Counted from the stretch's first letter, positions 41,814 through 51,512 are shown. The stretch is DNA of 64,000 nucleotides from Helicobacter sp. 12S02634-8 (GCF_002272865.1 NZ_MLAP01000008.1:38853-102852), one strand, 5' to 3'. Numbers and translations are program-made. The notes: a model not told the origin generated them from the letters alone.

Positions 41814-43041
41814 TTTTGTCCCCTCTTAAGATCTCTAGTTCGCTAGCAATGAGATCTTCAAACCTCTCTCTGCGTCTGATGAGCTTGTCTTTTCCCCCTA
41901 AAATCCCCACTTCTGCAGCCCTAGGACGGGTGTTGTAGTTACTAGACATCGAAAAGCCATATGCCCCTGCATTTTCAAACACAACCAAATCCCCTGAATC
42001 AAGGGGTGGGAGGGCAATATCTTTTGCAAGATAATCCCCACTCTCACAAATAGGCCCGACCACATCACACAAACTCTCTTGAAAAGGCTCCTTTTGCCCC
42101 AAAACCTTGCGATAAGCCCTAGCCTTATGGACAGCTTGATACAAGCTTGGGCGCATTAAATCGTTCATCGCACCATCTACAATCACAAAGCGTTTATCTT
42201 GCGTGTGTTTTTCATACAAAACTTGCGTGAGCAAATAACCACTCTCCCCTACGATATAACGCCCTGGCTCACAGATAATCGTTAAATCAAGACCTTTGAG
42301 GGCTTTGAGCGCCATCTGCGCGTAATCATACGAAGCAATAGGCGTTTCGTTTGTATAAGTGATACCAATCCCCCCACCAATATCAAAAAACTTCAAATCA
42401 ATCTTGAGCGCGAGCAAAGAGCGGGCAAAATCGGCAATTTTTTGCGTAGCTGCAGCAAGGGGTGCTAGGTCTGTCAGCTGGGAGCCGATATGAAAATGTA
42501 TCCCCACGGGCTCTAAAAAGGGTGAATTTTTTGCGTGCATATAAAGCTTCAAGGCAGTGGGCTCATCGACACCAAATTTATTTTGATGCAGACCTGTAGA
42601 GATATAAGGGTGGGTTTTAGCGTCAATATTGGGATTGACACGGATAGAAATTCTGGCCTTTTTATCCAGCTCTTTTGCTACAGATTCAATCCGTGCAAGC
42701 TCTTGGGCAGATTCGACATTTAAAAACAAAATATCAAGCTTGAGTGCTTCTTTGATTTCTGTATCTGACTTACCCACACCACTAAAAATAATCCTGTAAT
42801 TTTTAATCCCGGCTAAAAGAGCTCGCTTCACCTCGCCAATCGACACACAATCAGCCCCACTCTCTAAAGCAGAGAGCGTATGGACTACACTCAAATTGGA
42901 ATTGGCTTTGAGTGCATAGCAAATCAAGGATTTTCTGCCTGCAAAAGCTTGCTTGAAGTCTAAAAATTGCTGCTTGATCCTATCGAAATCATACACATAC
43001 AAGGGCGTTTGATACTTTTGTGCGAGTGCAAAAAAATCCAT
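41800..43041 (-). CDS. lysA: Diaminopimelate decarboxylase
   Basis: LysA, a PLP enzyme, converts meso-diaminopimelate to lysine. The 413-residue protein has the PLP lysine in SLICYALKANSNLSVV, VGIHFHIGSQL, FDIGGGIGITY, the phosphate-binding EPGRYIVGESGYLL, CESGDYLAKDIAL (active-site Cys) and FENAGAYGFSMSSNYN. It is the first gene of the minus-strand operon and diverges from the gene at 43133, with about 90 bp of shared upstream DNA. Confidence 0.96.
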   Translation of the reverse strand: MDFFALAQKYQTPLYVYDFDRIKQQFLDFKQAFAGRKSLICYALKANSNLSVVHTLSALESGADCVSIGEVKRALLAGIKNYRIIFSGVGKSDTEIKEALKLDILFLNVESAQELARIESVAKELDKKARISIRVNPNIDAKTHPYISTGLHQNKFGVDEPTALKLYMHAKNSPFLEPVGIHFHIGSQLTDLAPLAAATQKIADFARSLLALKIDLKFFDIGGGIGITYTNETPIASYDYAQMALKALKGLDLTIICEPGRYIVGESGYLLTQVLYEKHTQDKRFVIVDGAMNDLMRPSLYQAVHKARAYRKVLGQKEPFQESLCDVVGPICESGDYLAKDIALPPLDSGDLVVFENAGAYGFSMSSNYNTRPRAAEVGILGGKDKLIRRRERFEDLIASELEILRGDKNEPK

Positions 43042-43132
43042 ATTTATTTATCCTTGATAGAATCATAATAAAAAGGCTACAATTTTAGCTAAAAAAGTCT
43101 TTAAAAAAATAGTAAATCCAAACGAGGGAAAA

Positions 43133-43516
43133 ATGAATCCAAATGCGATTTTTATCATCGTTTCATTTATCATTGTTTTTGGCGTGTTTTTTATCGCCCT
43201 GATCCAGCTCACCAAAAAAAAATCAAAAATCCCTCCCCAAGAAGAGGGGATCGATTTTGATACTTTGATGATTTTAGTCAATTCTAGGTATAGCACTTAT
43301 CAAGACTTGCGTAAGGCAATCGAATATTTTTTTGCCTATTATCAAGACTGGAAACTCAGCAGAGCGCAAAAAAGGAATTTCTTATTTGCAGCTTGCTTGC
43401 ATAAAAATACCAATGCAAAACTGATCTTACAAACGCAAAAACGACTCAGCGAACTCAATCCCGATATGCGAGATGAATTTGAAAAAATCGTCAAACGCGC
43501 GATGGATATCCGCTAA
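43133..43516 (+). CDS. Membrane-anchored helical protein of unknown function
   Basis: The 127-residue protein has one N-terminal membrane helix (FIIVSFIIVFGVFFIALIQL, residues ~7-26) and a basic stop-transfer KKKSK. A soluble helical domain follows: FDTLMILVNSRYSTYQDLRK, EYFFAYYQDWKLSRAQKRNF and LHKNTNAKLILQTQKRLSEL. CGAGGGA precedes the start. I recognise no named family, though similar short proteins are common in Campylobacterota. It converges on oorC with two bases between the stops. Confidence 0.75.
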   Translation: MNPNAIFIIVSFIIVFGVFFIALIQLTKKKSKIPPQEEGIDFDTLMILVNSRYSTYQDLRKAIEYFFAYYQDWKLSRAQKRNFLFAACLHKNTNAKLILQTQKRLSELNPDMRDEFEKIVKRAMDIR

Positions 43517-43518
43517 GG

Positions 43519-44088
43519 CTATGCCTTGCTTACGCCATCTTGCAGGGCTTTGAGTGCGTATTTTTCTCCCAAATCAAAGGCAAGTTTATTGAGTTCTACA
43601 ACCTTAGCAGGGACTTTAGAAATCATCGTATTGAATACCAAATCCCTATCGACACATTTTGTGAAAGTCACAGTGACTGCTAGGGCAACAACTGATTGGG
43701 TCACAACATTGCCGACTTCTTCTTTTGCGATCGTGATAATGGGGATTTTATAGATTTGAAAATTTTGGTAATCTTGAGGTGTGGGCGTCACTAGATTGGG
43801 TTCGATCACCACGATACCACCAGATTTGACCCCGCTTTTGAATTGATTATAACTGATTTGGGCAGTCGAGAGCATAAAATCTACCTCGCCCTCATTGGCA
43901 TAAGGATAGAGTATTTCTTGATGGTCCAATAAAATATCAACCTTAGTGGGACCTCCTCTGACCTGACTTGTATAAGTAGAAGCCTGCACACCATAGCCCC
44001 CACCTTTGATTCTGGATTCTGCAAGTATCTCACCAGCGAGCAAAACCCCCTGTCCCCCAACGCCTGTAAATCTGAGCTGGGCTTCCAT
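43519..44088 (-). CDS. oorC: 2-oxoglutarate:acceptor oxidoreductase, gamma subunit
   Basis: This is the small catalytic-side subunit of the four-part 2-oxoglutarate:ferredoxin/flavodoxin oxidoreductase that replaces 2-oxoglutarate dehydrogenase in Helicobacter. The 189 residues start MEAQLRFTGVGGQGVLLAGE, with YGVQASTYTSQVRGGPTKVD and YPYANEGEVDFMLS, the gamma-domain motifs. It is the last gene of oorDABC, 2 nt after oorB. Confidence 0.95.
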   Translation of the reverse strand: MEAQLRFTGVGGQGVLLAGEILAESRIKGGGYGVQASTYTSQVRGGPTKVDILLDHQEILYPYANEGEVDFMLSTAQISYNQFKSGVKSGGIVVIEPNLVTPTPQDYQNFQIYKIPIITIAKEEVGNVVTQSVVALAVTVTFTKCVDRDLVFNTMISKVPAKVVELNKLAFDLGEKYALKALQDGVSKA

Positions 44089-44090
44089 GA

Positions 44091-44918
44091 TTAATGCCCT
44101 CCTTTTGCTTGTGCTTTTTGGATCACTTCTTTATAGGCTTGTGTGTATTCAGTCTTGCTTGTGTCGTGCTTGAGAATACCTGTGGGGAATTTACCCTCTT
44201 GTTGGTCTGCATCGAGCTCTTCGTATTTGCGCTTAGTGAGCGTGCGTGATTCGATCCACTTCAGCGTCTGCACAGCCTCGCCCATCTTGTTTTTGCGCCC
44301 TAGGTTGATATGGCAATTGCTATGGATATCAAAAAAGCTAAATCCCTGATGGGCAAAACCCTCAGCAAGCATTTTTTCAATCCTTTTGGGCTCTAAGACA
44401 CTCTCCCTACCCACAAAGGTCGCCCCCGCAGCATCAGCGAGCTTGCAAGGGTCAAAGTTATTATCAATATTGCCATATTGCGCTGTAACAGTCCACATAC
44501 CCTTGGGCGTAGTCGGAGAGGTTTGTGAATTTGTCAGTCCATAGATGAAGTTATTGACAAGCACAAAATTAATATCGATATTGCGTCTGCAAGCGTGCAT
44601 TGTGTGATTCCCCCCGATAGCTAGGGCATCACCATCGCCAGATACAACAATGACGTGCTTGTCTGGATTGGCCATTTTGATACCCGTAGCATACGCTACA
44701 GCCCTCCCGTGCGTAGTATGCAAGGTATTGCAATTGACATAAGAGCTCATTCTCCCGCTACAGCCAATCCCGCTCACCAAACAAACATCATCCATATTCC
44801 AACCCAAGCTATCAATCGCACGGATAATCGACTTCAAAATCACTCCATCACCACAGCCCCAACACCACAAAGTGGGCATTTTCTCCACTCTCAAATATTC
44901 ATCATAGTTGAACGCCAT
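44091..44918 (-). CDS. oorB: 2-oxoglutarate:acceptor oxidoreductase, beta subunit
   Basis: The beta subunit binds thiamine diphosphate and Mg. In the 275 residues, PTLWCWGCGDGVILK gives Fe-S ligands, and SGIGCSGRMSSYVNCNTLHT is the conserved switch region. VSGDGDALAIGGNHTMHACR, then INFVLVNNFIYGLT, is the TPP-binding GDG-N motif. It has no ferredoxin domain of its own; that is supplied by OorD. It is 1 nt from oorA. Confidence 0.96.
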   Translation of the reverse strand: MAFNYDEYLRVEKMPTLWCWGCGDGVILKSIIRAIDSLGWNMDDVCLVSGIGCSGRMSSYVNCNTLHTTHGRAVAYATGIKMANPDKHVIVVSGDGDALAIGGNHTMHACRRNIDINFVLVNNFIYGLTNSQTSPTTPKGMWTVTAQYGNIDNNFDPCKLADAAGATFVGRESVLEPKRIEKMLAEGFAHQGFSFFDIHSNCHINLGRKNKMGEAVQTLKWIESRTLTKRKYEELDADQQEGKFPTGILKHDTSKTEYTQAYKEVIQKAQAKGGH

Positions 44919-44919
44919 C

Positions 44920-46047
44920 TTAAAGCTCCTTTAGTTTGGAAATAATCTGTGCAGGTGCGATACTGCGACCATTTGCCTGACCCATAAAATGCACCTTTCG
45001 CCCCAAAATCCTCTCGATTTCCTCGACATACTGCCCCTTATTGAGCTCAATCACTAAAATCTTCTCAAACTTCTCTCCTAGGGCTTTGATCTGCTTTTGA
45101 GGGCTGGGCCAAATCGTAATCGGTCGGAAAAGCCCTACTTTTTTGCCGTTTTGTTTCTTGAGCTCTACCATCGCTTCCTTTACAGCCAAAGACACAGAAC
45201 CATACGCGATGATAGCAATCTCTGCGTCTTCTAAGTCTAGCTCTTCGTTTTTGGTGATGGTATCAATACGCGATTCTATCTTGCCAAATAAGCGATCGAT
45301 GAGTGCTTGACCCATCTTAGCATCTTCAGTAGGAAAACCGATAGGACCGTGGTGGAGGCCTGTGATATGGTAGCGATAGCCCTTGAAAAAGGGATTCAAA
45401 ATAGCTGGCTCATTTTCTGGGACACCATAAGGTTGATAGTCTTTAGGGTCGCCTGTGAAGGTCTTTCGATTGATGATAGTTTTTTGCATTTCTTCTAAAT
45501 CAGGGATCATTGTCTTGCCATACATATGCCCAATCGTTTCATCTAAAAGCAAAAATACAGGAGTCATCAGCTCTTCTGCGAGGTTAAAGGCTCTGAAAGC
45601 CTCTGTATATGACTCCGCTAGATTACCCGGGGCTAGGGCTACAGCCTTAAAATCTCCGTGTGTGGGGTGTTTCAAAAATGAAATATCCCCTTGTGCAACG
45701 CGTGTAGGCATACCTGTAGATGGCCCTGAACGCATTACATCAGCAATCACAAGCGGAACTTCAGCCATAAAGCCCAATCCGATTTGCTCTACTTTGAGCG
45801 ATATGCCCGGCCCTGAACTCCCTGTCATGGCCTTCACACCACTCATACTCGCCCCAAGGGACACAGAAATCCCACTGATTTCATCTTCCATCTGGATAAA
45901 ATACCCGCCGTGCTGGGGAAGCAGCACACTCATTTGATGCATGATATCTGAAGAAGGCGTGATCGGATAACCACCATAAAACCTACAACCTGCATCAATA
46001 GCAGCCATCGCCACTAATTCGTTCCCACCAGAAATAACTTCTCGCAT
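44920..46047 (-). CDS. oorA: 2-oxoglutarate:acceptor oxidoreductase, alpha subunit
   Basis: The alpha subunit supplies the pyrimidine-binding half of the TPP site. The 375-residue protein has GNELVAMAAIDAGCRFYGGY, then PITPSSDI, MEDEISGISVSLGASMSGVK and SSGPGISLKVEQIGLG. The C-terminal domain with KVGLFRPITIWPSPQKQI and GRSIAPAQI contacts the other subunits. It follows oorD by about 30 nt. Confidence 0.96.
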   Translation of the reverse strand: MREVISGGNELVAMAAIDAGCRFYGGYPITPSSDIMHQMSVLLPQHGGYFIQMEDEISGISVSLGASMSGVKAMTGSSGPGISLKVEQIGLGFMAEVPLVIADVMRSGPSTGMPTRVAQGDISFLKHPTHGDFKAVALAPGNLAESYTEAFRAFNLAEELMTPVFLLLDETIGHMYGKTMIPDLEEMQKTIINRKTFTGDPKDYQPYGVPENEPAILNPFFKGYRYHITGLHHGPIGFPTEDAKMGQALIDRLFGKIESRIDTITKNEELDLEDAEIAIIAYGSVSLAVKEAMVELKKQNGKKVGLFRPITIWPSPQKQIKALGEKFEKILVIELNKGQYVEEIERILGRKVHFMGQANGRSIAPAQIISKLKEL

Positions 46048-46078
46048 TATCTTCCTTTATACTTTCGATACTTTAGAT

Positions 46079-46393
46079 TCAATCAAGCAACATAAAGTTA
46101 TTGGCTTTAACTTTTTGTGCTCTATCCTGGGCTTCTTGTGACACTTTTGCAAACTTAAATTCCTTCCTATCAGCAACATAGATGGCAAAATCAGGGCAAT
46201 TGAGCTCGCAATCTAAGCAACCGATACAACTCTCAGGGTGGGCTACCTTCACGACCTTGCCTAAGACTTTATTGACATCAATCTTCATACCCAAAACACC
46301 TGCTGGGCACAAAGAAACACAAATATCACAACCCTTGCACCGATCTTCATTGACCCATACAGGGATATCTTTGGGCGCAACCATATTGGACAT
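46079..46393 (-). CDS. oorD: 2-oxoglutarate:acceptor oxidoreductase, delta (ferredoxin) subunit
   Basis: This 104-residue electron-transfer subunit carries two [4Fe-4S] motifs: CKGCDICVSLCP and CIGCLDCELNCP. It passes electrons from the TPP intermediate to flavodoxin or ferredoxin. It is the first gene of the oorDABC operon, with AAAGGAGAAGAA directly before the ATG. About 230 bp of AT-rich DNA (46394-46623) upstream must hold the promoter; I could not pick a clear one. Confidence 0.96.
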   Translation of the reverse strand: MSNMVAPKDIPVWVNEDRCKGCDICVSLCPAGVLGMKIDVNKVLGKVVKVAHPESCIGCLDCELNCPDFAIYVADRKEFKFAKVSQEAQDRAQKVKANNFMLLD

Positions 46394-46623
46394 TTCTTCT
46401 CCTTTGATTGACTATTTAATTTGTTAATCCGAACTGATAAAATAAGCAACAATCCAAATCAAAAAATAGTAACATAATATTTTGAATAAAATTTATCAAA
46501 TTCAGCTAAAAACACAAAATAATATAAAAAGTGTTGCATACTTTCAAAGACCCTTTGGGCAAAAAATAATTAAAATTTAATGAAACTAAGTGTTCAAAAA
46601 TAGCTCCAAACGCCCCCAAAGAC

Positions 46624-47562
46624 CTAGCGGCCTTTTTTGATATGGCTCAAATGCTGTTTGTAGGTGGTGCTGAAAATATGCTGACCATTTTGGGCTTTGA
46701 CAAAATACAAATATTTCACATTGGCTGGATTGATCGCAGCTAAAATCGCTTCCATACTCACGCTACCTACTGGGTAAGGTGGGATACTGCGATATTTATA
46801 GGTATTATAAGGTGTGGTGTCTTTTTTGATACGTTCAGGGGTGACCTTGAGGTGTGAGTATCGCCCATAATTGAGCGAGCCGTCCATCTGCAAGGGCATT
46901 CCTGCTTTGATACGATTATAAATCACAGCGGCCACTAAGGGCATTTCTGCTTGATTGGCGGCTTCTTTTTGCACGATAGAAGCAAGGGTGATATAACGGA
47001 ACCATTGCTTTTCATCAAAACGCCCTAAAACCTTGATAGCTAGCTCCTTGTGCTTACGCATTGATTGGGTGATGAGATATTGCATCAAATAATTAGCGCT
47101 GATACCTAAAGGGAGTTTATAAGTATTGGGTAAAATCACCCCATCAGGGAAAGGCGCATACCGATCATACGCCTCTTGCAAGGCAGTCGTGTCTAAATCA
47201 AATACCTTGCTCGCATCTTGGATAAAAAAATACATCGTTTCCCCAGGGATTAGCGTGAGGTCTTTGAGGGCTGCTTTAGATTTCGTCAAGCGATAGAGAA
47301 AATCCCCCTTGGTTAGCTGCGTTTCTCCCATATCAATCCACCCACTCTGGGGCTTACCCATCAAGCGCAAAATATAGCGATCCAAACCATTGATGTCAAA
47401 ATTATTTTTAGATAAATATGTTATAATCCCCTTGATAGAACCCTGTGGCATATAGATAACGCTACTTGAGCTCACAGGCACATTTAAATAAAAAAAGACT
47501 GACACTGCTATGAGTAAAATCGTATCAAAAAAAATACTGAGCCTTATCATTTTTTTTCTCAT
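46624..47562 (-). CDS. mltG: Endolytic murein transglycosylase MltG
   Basis: MltG is an inner-membrane-anchored YceG-family enzyme that cuts nascent glycan strands. The 312-residue protein has one N-terminal membrane helix (RLSIFFDTILLIAVSVFFYL). It then has TLIPGETMYFFIQDA, LASIVQKEAANQAEMPLVAA, VIYNRIKAGMPLQMDGSLNY and YPVGSVSMEAILAAINP. Many relatives read EKE where this reads QKE. H. pylori HP0587, once annotated as aminodeoxychorismate lyase, is the counterpart. Its 5' end overlaps that of the divergent gene at 47510. Confidence 0.92.
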   Translation of the reverse strand: MRKKMIRLSIFFDTILLIAVSVFFYLNVPVSSSSVIYMPQGSIKGIITYLSKNNFDINGLDRYILRLMGKPQSGWIDMGETQLTKGDFLYRLTKSKAALKDLTLIPGETMYFFIQDASKVFDLDTTALQEAYDRYAPFPDGVILPNTYKLPLGISANYLMQYLITQSMRKHKELAIKVLGRFDEKQWFRYITLASIVQKEAANQAEMPLVAAVIYNRIKAGMPLQMDGSLNYGRYSHLKVTPERIKKDTTPYNTYKYRSIPPYPVGSVSMEAILAAINPANVKYLYFVKAQNGQHIFSTTYKQHLSHIKKGR

Positions 47563-50527
47563 CGTGCTGATACTTCTCTTTACGGGATATAAGATTTTAT
47601 CCGATGGCTTTTATATCAAAAGCATAAAACTCGGAAAGCTAAATATTGACACATTGTATCTAAAACTAGACAATAAGCTGATACTTGATATCAACAAGCT
47701 CGATATCTCAGCCTATCTGAAACCCTCTAAAAAGCAAAGCTCTAGCAGCATAGAGTCCTTCACTGAAAAGATCAAATACGGCATTTGGGCGATTTCATAT
47801 TTCCAAAAACTCTCCATCAAAGAAATTATTTTAGACAAAGAGGGCAGAGGCTCTGTCATCTATGATGGCGCACAATACAAAATCGCATTTCCCAACCTCC
47901 AAGCTGATTTTGCTATCAGCAATAACGACAAAAGTATCCAGCTCAAAATACTCAAGCTCATCTTGAGCAACATAGGGATCCAAACCGATGGCAATATCGT
48001 GTATTTCACGCAAAACAGAAGCCTAAATTTCAACCTGATCCTCTCGCCCACAGCAGCCAAAGACAACCTCCTCTATCTCCAAGGTATCACCAATCTCAAA
48101 ACCATCACCCTCCAAGCAAAGAGCTCTGAAATCAAAGACCTCCAATTCCTCGAACCCTATGTAGAAAAAATCCAAAATCCCGCACTCAAACAATGGCTAT
48201 TTGAAAAAATCAAATTCTCAAGCCTACAGCTCAATACAGCCAACATCAAAGCAAGCTTGAATAAAAACAACTTCCTTTCAAGCCTCTTGCAAAATGCCAG
48301 CTTGAAAGCCACTATCAAAAACCCTCGCGTCTATTTAGAATCAAACCTAGAGCCAATCACTGCCAAACAAGCCACCATCAAGCTAGAGAAGCAAAATATC
48401 TCTATGGATATGCAAAGCCCATCATATGACAATACCGACCTAGAGGGCTCAAGCCTGCTTTTGACCCATTTACTAGAATCGCCCAAACTCAGTGTCAAAA
48501 TCATCTCCCAAACAGCCCATTACAATCAAGCCCTCCAAGCCCTACTCAATGCCTATAATATCACCCTCCCTATCGAAAATGTCCAATCCCCTATCCACAC
48601 TGACCTTGAACTTTCTTTGCAGTTTTTGCAAGAATCTGAGCCAATCATAGGTCTTAAAGGGACGCTGCATACCCAAGAAAGCAACTTTTCTCTCTATCAT
48701 ATCCCCCTATACACACAAGATGCACATATTTCTTTGGATATCACGTCCGAATATGAATATGTCTATATCGACACCACGCACACACGATACCAAAATATCG
48801 CCGATCTTGATACCAACATCACACTCGACCTCAAAGCCCACAATTTGCATATGGACACAGCTATCCATAAGCTCCAGCTAAGCACCAACAACGATATCAA
48901 CACTGCGCCCTACTCGCCCCCTCTCAACGCCCAAGAGCCCCAAGAGCCCCAAAAATCCCAAGAGCCCAACCCCCAAAACCCCACAGCACCCTTGATACCC
49001 GCGCGCACAAGCGACACAGACACCACGCACACAAGCACAGAACCCATCGCAGCCAAAGAAAGTTACCAAACCCCGCCATCTCCGACTTCTCAAAGCAATG
49101 CAGCTGCGTTGTTGAAGCGAAAAATCATCGACGCCATCAAAGCCCAAGGAAAAGAAAAATTCACCAAAAATGTCTTTTATGCTGACCAAGACAATCTCCC
49201 CACGCTCTCTTTTGATCTGGATTTTTCCAATCCCGATACTATTTCCTTGCATATCCCAGAGCTACAGATCCAAGGGGACATCACAGACCAATCCTACACC
49301 TTCAAACTCAATGATTTGAGTAAGCTCTATCCGTTCTCTCCTTTGATGCAATACCTCTCTATCAAAGCAGGCAGTATCGATGTCACCACAAGCGATTTCT
49401 CCCATTTCAACTTTGAAGTCTATCTCTCTGCCCTCCCCCTCCCCTTGTATCAAAAAGATGGCAAAAAACTCGATGAAATCGCCATTTCAGGGAAAATCAC
49501 TCCCGAAGAAATCTCTGCGACCTCATCAGATCGCAATATCACTTTCAGCGCCAAAGACAACCAAAACCATATCACTATCAAAAATCTCAACTTCAATCTC
49601 GATGAGTTTTTCAACAGCCCAATCCCCGCTGTCCAAGAGATATTTGCCCCCTCCTCTGCGCCCAAGCTCACGCAAAAGCAGCTCGAAGAAAAATTTCGTT
49701 TCATACGCGAAAAGCAAAAATATGAGCGTCTGCACGATATCAACCCCTATTTCACTGCCCTTGAAGTCGATAACACGCGTATCACTTACAAAAACTACCA
49801 AATCCCCTTAGAAAATGCAAATCTAATGTTGCGTGATGGCAAGGTTTCTGCTGATGGGACTTATAAAAATGGCATACTCAATCTGGATATTTTAGATGGC
49901 AATATTTTTGTGCGTGCCAATAACTTCAGCGGGGATTTCATCAACAAAGTCATGCGCAAAAATATCATCAATGGCGGTCTTTACACGCTCATAGGGGCTT
50001 ATCGCGATGGAGTGTTTAATGGAGAGCTCAAGTTACAAAACACGCTTTTTAAAGACTTTGCCCTTGTGCAAAACCTCATCAATCTCATCGATACAATTCC
50101 CTCTTTGATTGTATTCAAAAACCCAAATCTAGGCACAGAGGGCTATGAAATCCAAAAGGGTAGCATTATCTTTGCTATCAATTCCAAATACATTGGATTT
50201 GAACGCATTGATTTGATTGGGCAATCGATGGATATTTTAGGCAATGGTATCATCGAGCTAGGGAGTGATGAAATCAATATGAACCTCAGCATTTCTACAA
50301 TCAAAAATTTTAGCAATATTATCAATAAAATCCCTGTGGTGGGCTATCTCATACTCGGCAAAGAGGGCAAAATCTCTACAAATGTCATCATCAATGGCAC
50401 CCTAGAAAACCCTCAAACTAAAATCACGCTCGCAGAAGACGCTATCAAAGCCCCGTTCAATATCTTGCGTAGAGTTTTCACACCGATTGATATTATCGTC
50501 AATGAAATCAAAAACGAAATGAAATAA
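47510..50527 (+). CDS. Large AsmA/YhdP-like membrane-anchored protein
   Basis: The 1005-residue protein has one N-terminal membrane helix (SLIIFFLIVLILLFTGYKIL) and a very long beta-rich periplasmic part with many short LxIxxLxL-type strands. The C-terminal block FKDFALVQNLINLIDTIPSL, then FERIDLIGQSMDILGNGIIE and SNIINKIPVVGYLILGKEGK, is the AsmA-like C-terminal signature. Such proteins are thought to carry phospholipids between membranes. A Pro/Gln/Glu-rich insert with QEPQ repeats lies around residues 465-530. The H. pylori HP0586 position matches. Confidence 0.8.
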   Translation: MSKIVSKKILSLIIFFLIVLILLFTGYKILSDGFYIKSIKLGKLNIDTLYLKLDNKLILDINKLDISAYLKPSKKQSSSSIESFTEKIKYGIWAISYFQKLSIKEIILDKEGRGSVIYDGAQYKIAFPNLQADFAISNNDKSIQLKILKLILSNIGIQTDGNIVYFTQNRSLNFNLILSPTAAKDNLLYLQGITNLKTITLQAKSSEIKDLQFLEPYVEKIQNPALKQWLFEKIKFSSLQLNTANIKASLNKNNFLSSLLQNASLKATIKNPRVYLESNLEPITAKQATIKLEKQNISMDMQSPSYDNTDLEGSSLLLTHLLESPKLSVKIISQTAHYNQALQALLNAYNITLPIENVQSPIHTDLELSLQFLQESEPIIGLKGTLHTQESNFSLYHIPLYTQDAHISLDITSEYEYVYIDTTHTRYQNIADLDTNITLDLKAHNLHMDTAIHKLQLSTNNDINTAPYSPPLNAQEPQEPQKSQEPNPQNPTAPLIPARTSDTDTTHTSTEPIAAKESYQTPPSPTSQSNAAALLKRKIIDAIKAQGKEKFTKNVFYADQDNLPTLSFDLDFSNPDTISLHIPELQIQGDITDQSYTFKLNDLSKLYPFSPLMQYLSIKAGSIDVTTSDFSHFNFEVYLSALPLPLYQKDGKKLDEIAISGKITPEEISATSSDRNITFSAKDNQNHITIKNLNFNLDEFFNSPIPAVQEIFAPSSAPKLTQKQLEEKFRFIREKQKYERLHDINPYFTALEVDNTRITYKNYQIPLENANLMLRDGKVSADGTYKNGILNLDILDGNIFVRANNFSGDFINKVMRKNIINGGLYTLIGAYRDGVFNGELKLQNTLFKDFALVQNLINLIDTIPSLIVFKNPNLGTEGYEIQKGSIIFAINSKYIGFERIDLIGQSMDILGNGIIELGSDEINMNLSISTIKNFSNIINKIPVVGYLILGKEGKISTNVIINGTLENPQTKITLAEDAIKAPFNILRRVFTPIDIIVNEIKNEMK

Positions 50528-50589
50528 AAAGAATCAATTTAATATTCAATATTATAATGATAGCAACCCACCTAATGATTGGAGCAATT

Positions 50590-50820
50590 ATGACACTGGA
50601 TCAATGCCAAAAGGGCAAAACCTATAAAATCAAAAATATCAATTTCTGCGATGATGCCTTGAAAAATCGCTTCATTTCCTTTGGTATCACAAAAGACAGC
50701 ATTTTCACGCTCTTGCACCACTCGACCAAAAAATCAACCCTAGCAATCCATATCAACCAAACCCAAATCGCCTTGCGCGATCATGAGGCAAAATTTATCG
50801 AGGTCGAGAGTGCTCTGTGA
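50590..50820 (+). CDS. FeoA-family protein
   Basis: This 76-residue protein is a single SH3-like FeoA domain: MTLDQCQKGKTYKIKNINFC, then LKNRFISFGITKDSIFTLLH and ending IALRDHEAKFIEVESAL. FeoA helps ferrous-iron uptake by FeoB, but no feoB is nearby, so its partner is unknown. I chose the ATG at 50590 after GGAGC rather than an upstream in-frame ATG. Its stop overlaps the nth start. Confidence 0.85.
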   Translation: MTLDQCQKGKTYKIKNINFCDDALKNRFISFGITKDSIFTLLHHSTKKSTLAIHINQTQIALRDHEAKFIEVESAL

Positions 50821-51455
50821 ATAAAAAGCAACGTGCCCAAGCCATCAAAACGCTCTTTTTGCACCATTACCCCAATCCCAAAACAGAGCTCAAATACAAC
50901 AATCTCTATGAACTGCTCGTTTCTGTTATGCTCTCAGCCCAATGCACAGACAAGCGCATTAATCTAGTGACCCCTGCACTCTTTGCAAAATACCCCACAC
51001 CCGCCTTATTAGCCCAAGCTCCCCTTGAATCAGTCAAAGAGCTCATCAAATCCGTTTCATTTTTCAACAACAAAGCCCAAAATCTCATCAAAATGGCCCA
51101 ACAAGTCTTGCATACATTTGATGGCAAAATCCCCACCACCCAAGAAGAGCTAAAAACCTTAGCTGGCGTGGGACAAAAGACAGCCAATGTCGTGCTGATT
51201 GAATATTTTGAAGCAAATTTTATGGCTGTGGATACTCATGTATTCAGAACTTCCCATAGGCTCGGTCTGAGCTATGCTAAAAGCGCACAACAAACTGAAG
51301 CTGATTTGACTAAGGCTTTCAAGACTGATTTGAGTATTTTACACCAAGCGTTTGTACTCTTTGGCCGGTATATCTGCAAGGCTCAAAAACCCCAATGCCA
51401 GCAGTGCTTTGTCCAAGATTTTTGCATGACTCAAAGCAATTTCAAACCAGCATAA
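50817..51455 (+). CDS. nth: Endonuclease III
   Basis: Nth is a DNA glycosylase/AP lyase for oxidised pyrimidines in base-excision repair. The 212-residue protein has the helix-hairpin-helix with catalytic lysine TLAGVGQKTANVVL, the catalytic aspartate in VDTHVFRTSHRLGL, and the [4Fe-4S] ligands CKAQKPQCQQCFVQDFC (C-x6-C-x2-C-x5-C). The start is GTG at 50817, overlapping the feoA stop by four bases (GTGA). Confidence 0.96.
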   Translation: MNKKQRAQAIKTLFLHHYPNPKTELKYNNLYELLVSVMLSAQCTDKRINLVTPALFAKYPTPALLAQAPLESVKELIKSVSFFNNKAQNLIKMAQQVLHTFDGKIPTTQEELKTLAGVGQKTANVVLIEYFEANFMAVDTHVFRTSHRLGLSYAKSAQQTEADLTKAFKTDLSILHQAFVLFGRYICKAQKPQCQQCFVQDFCMTQSNFKPA

Positions 51456-51512
51456 ACAAATTCTCGCTATAATCAAGCTTAAGAGAAATTAAAATAGATA
51501 AGGCTTTGAGGT

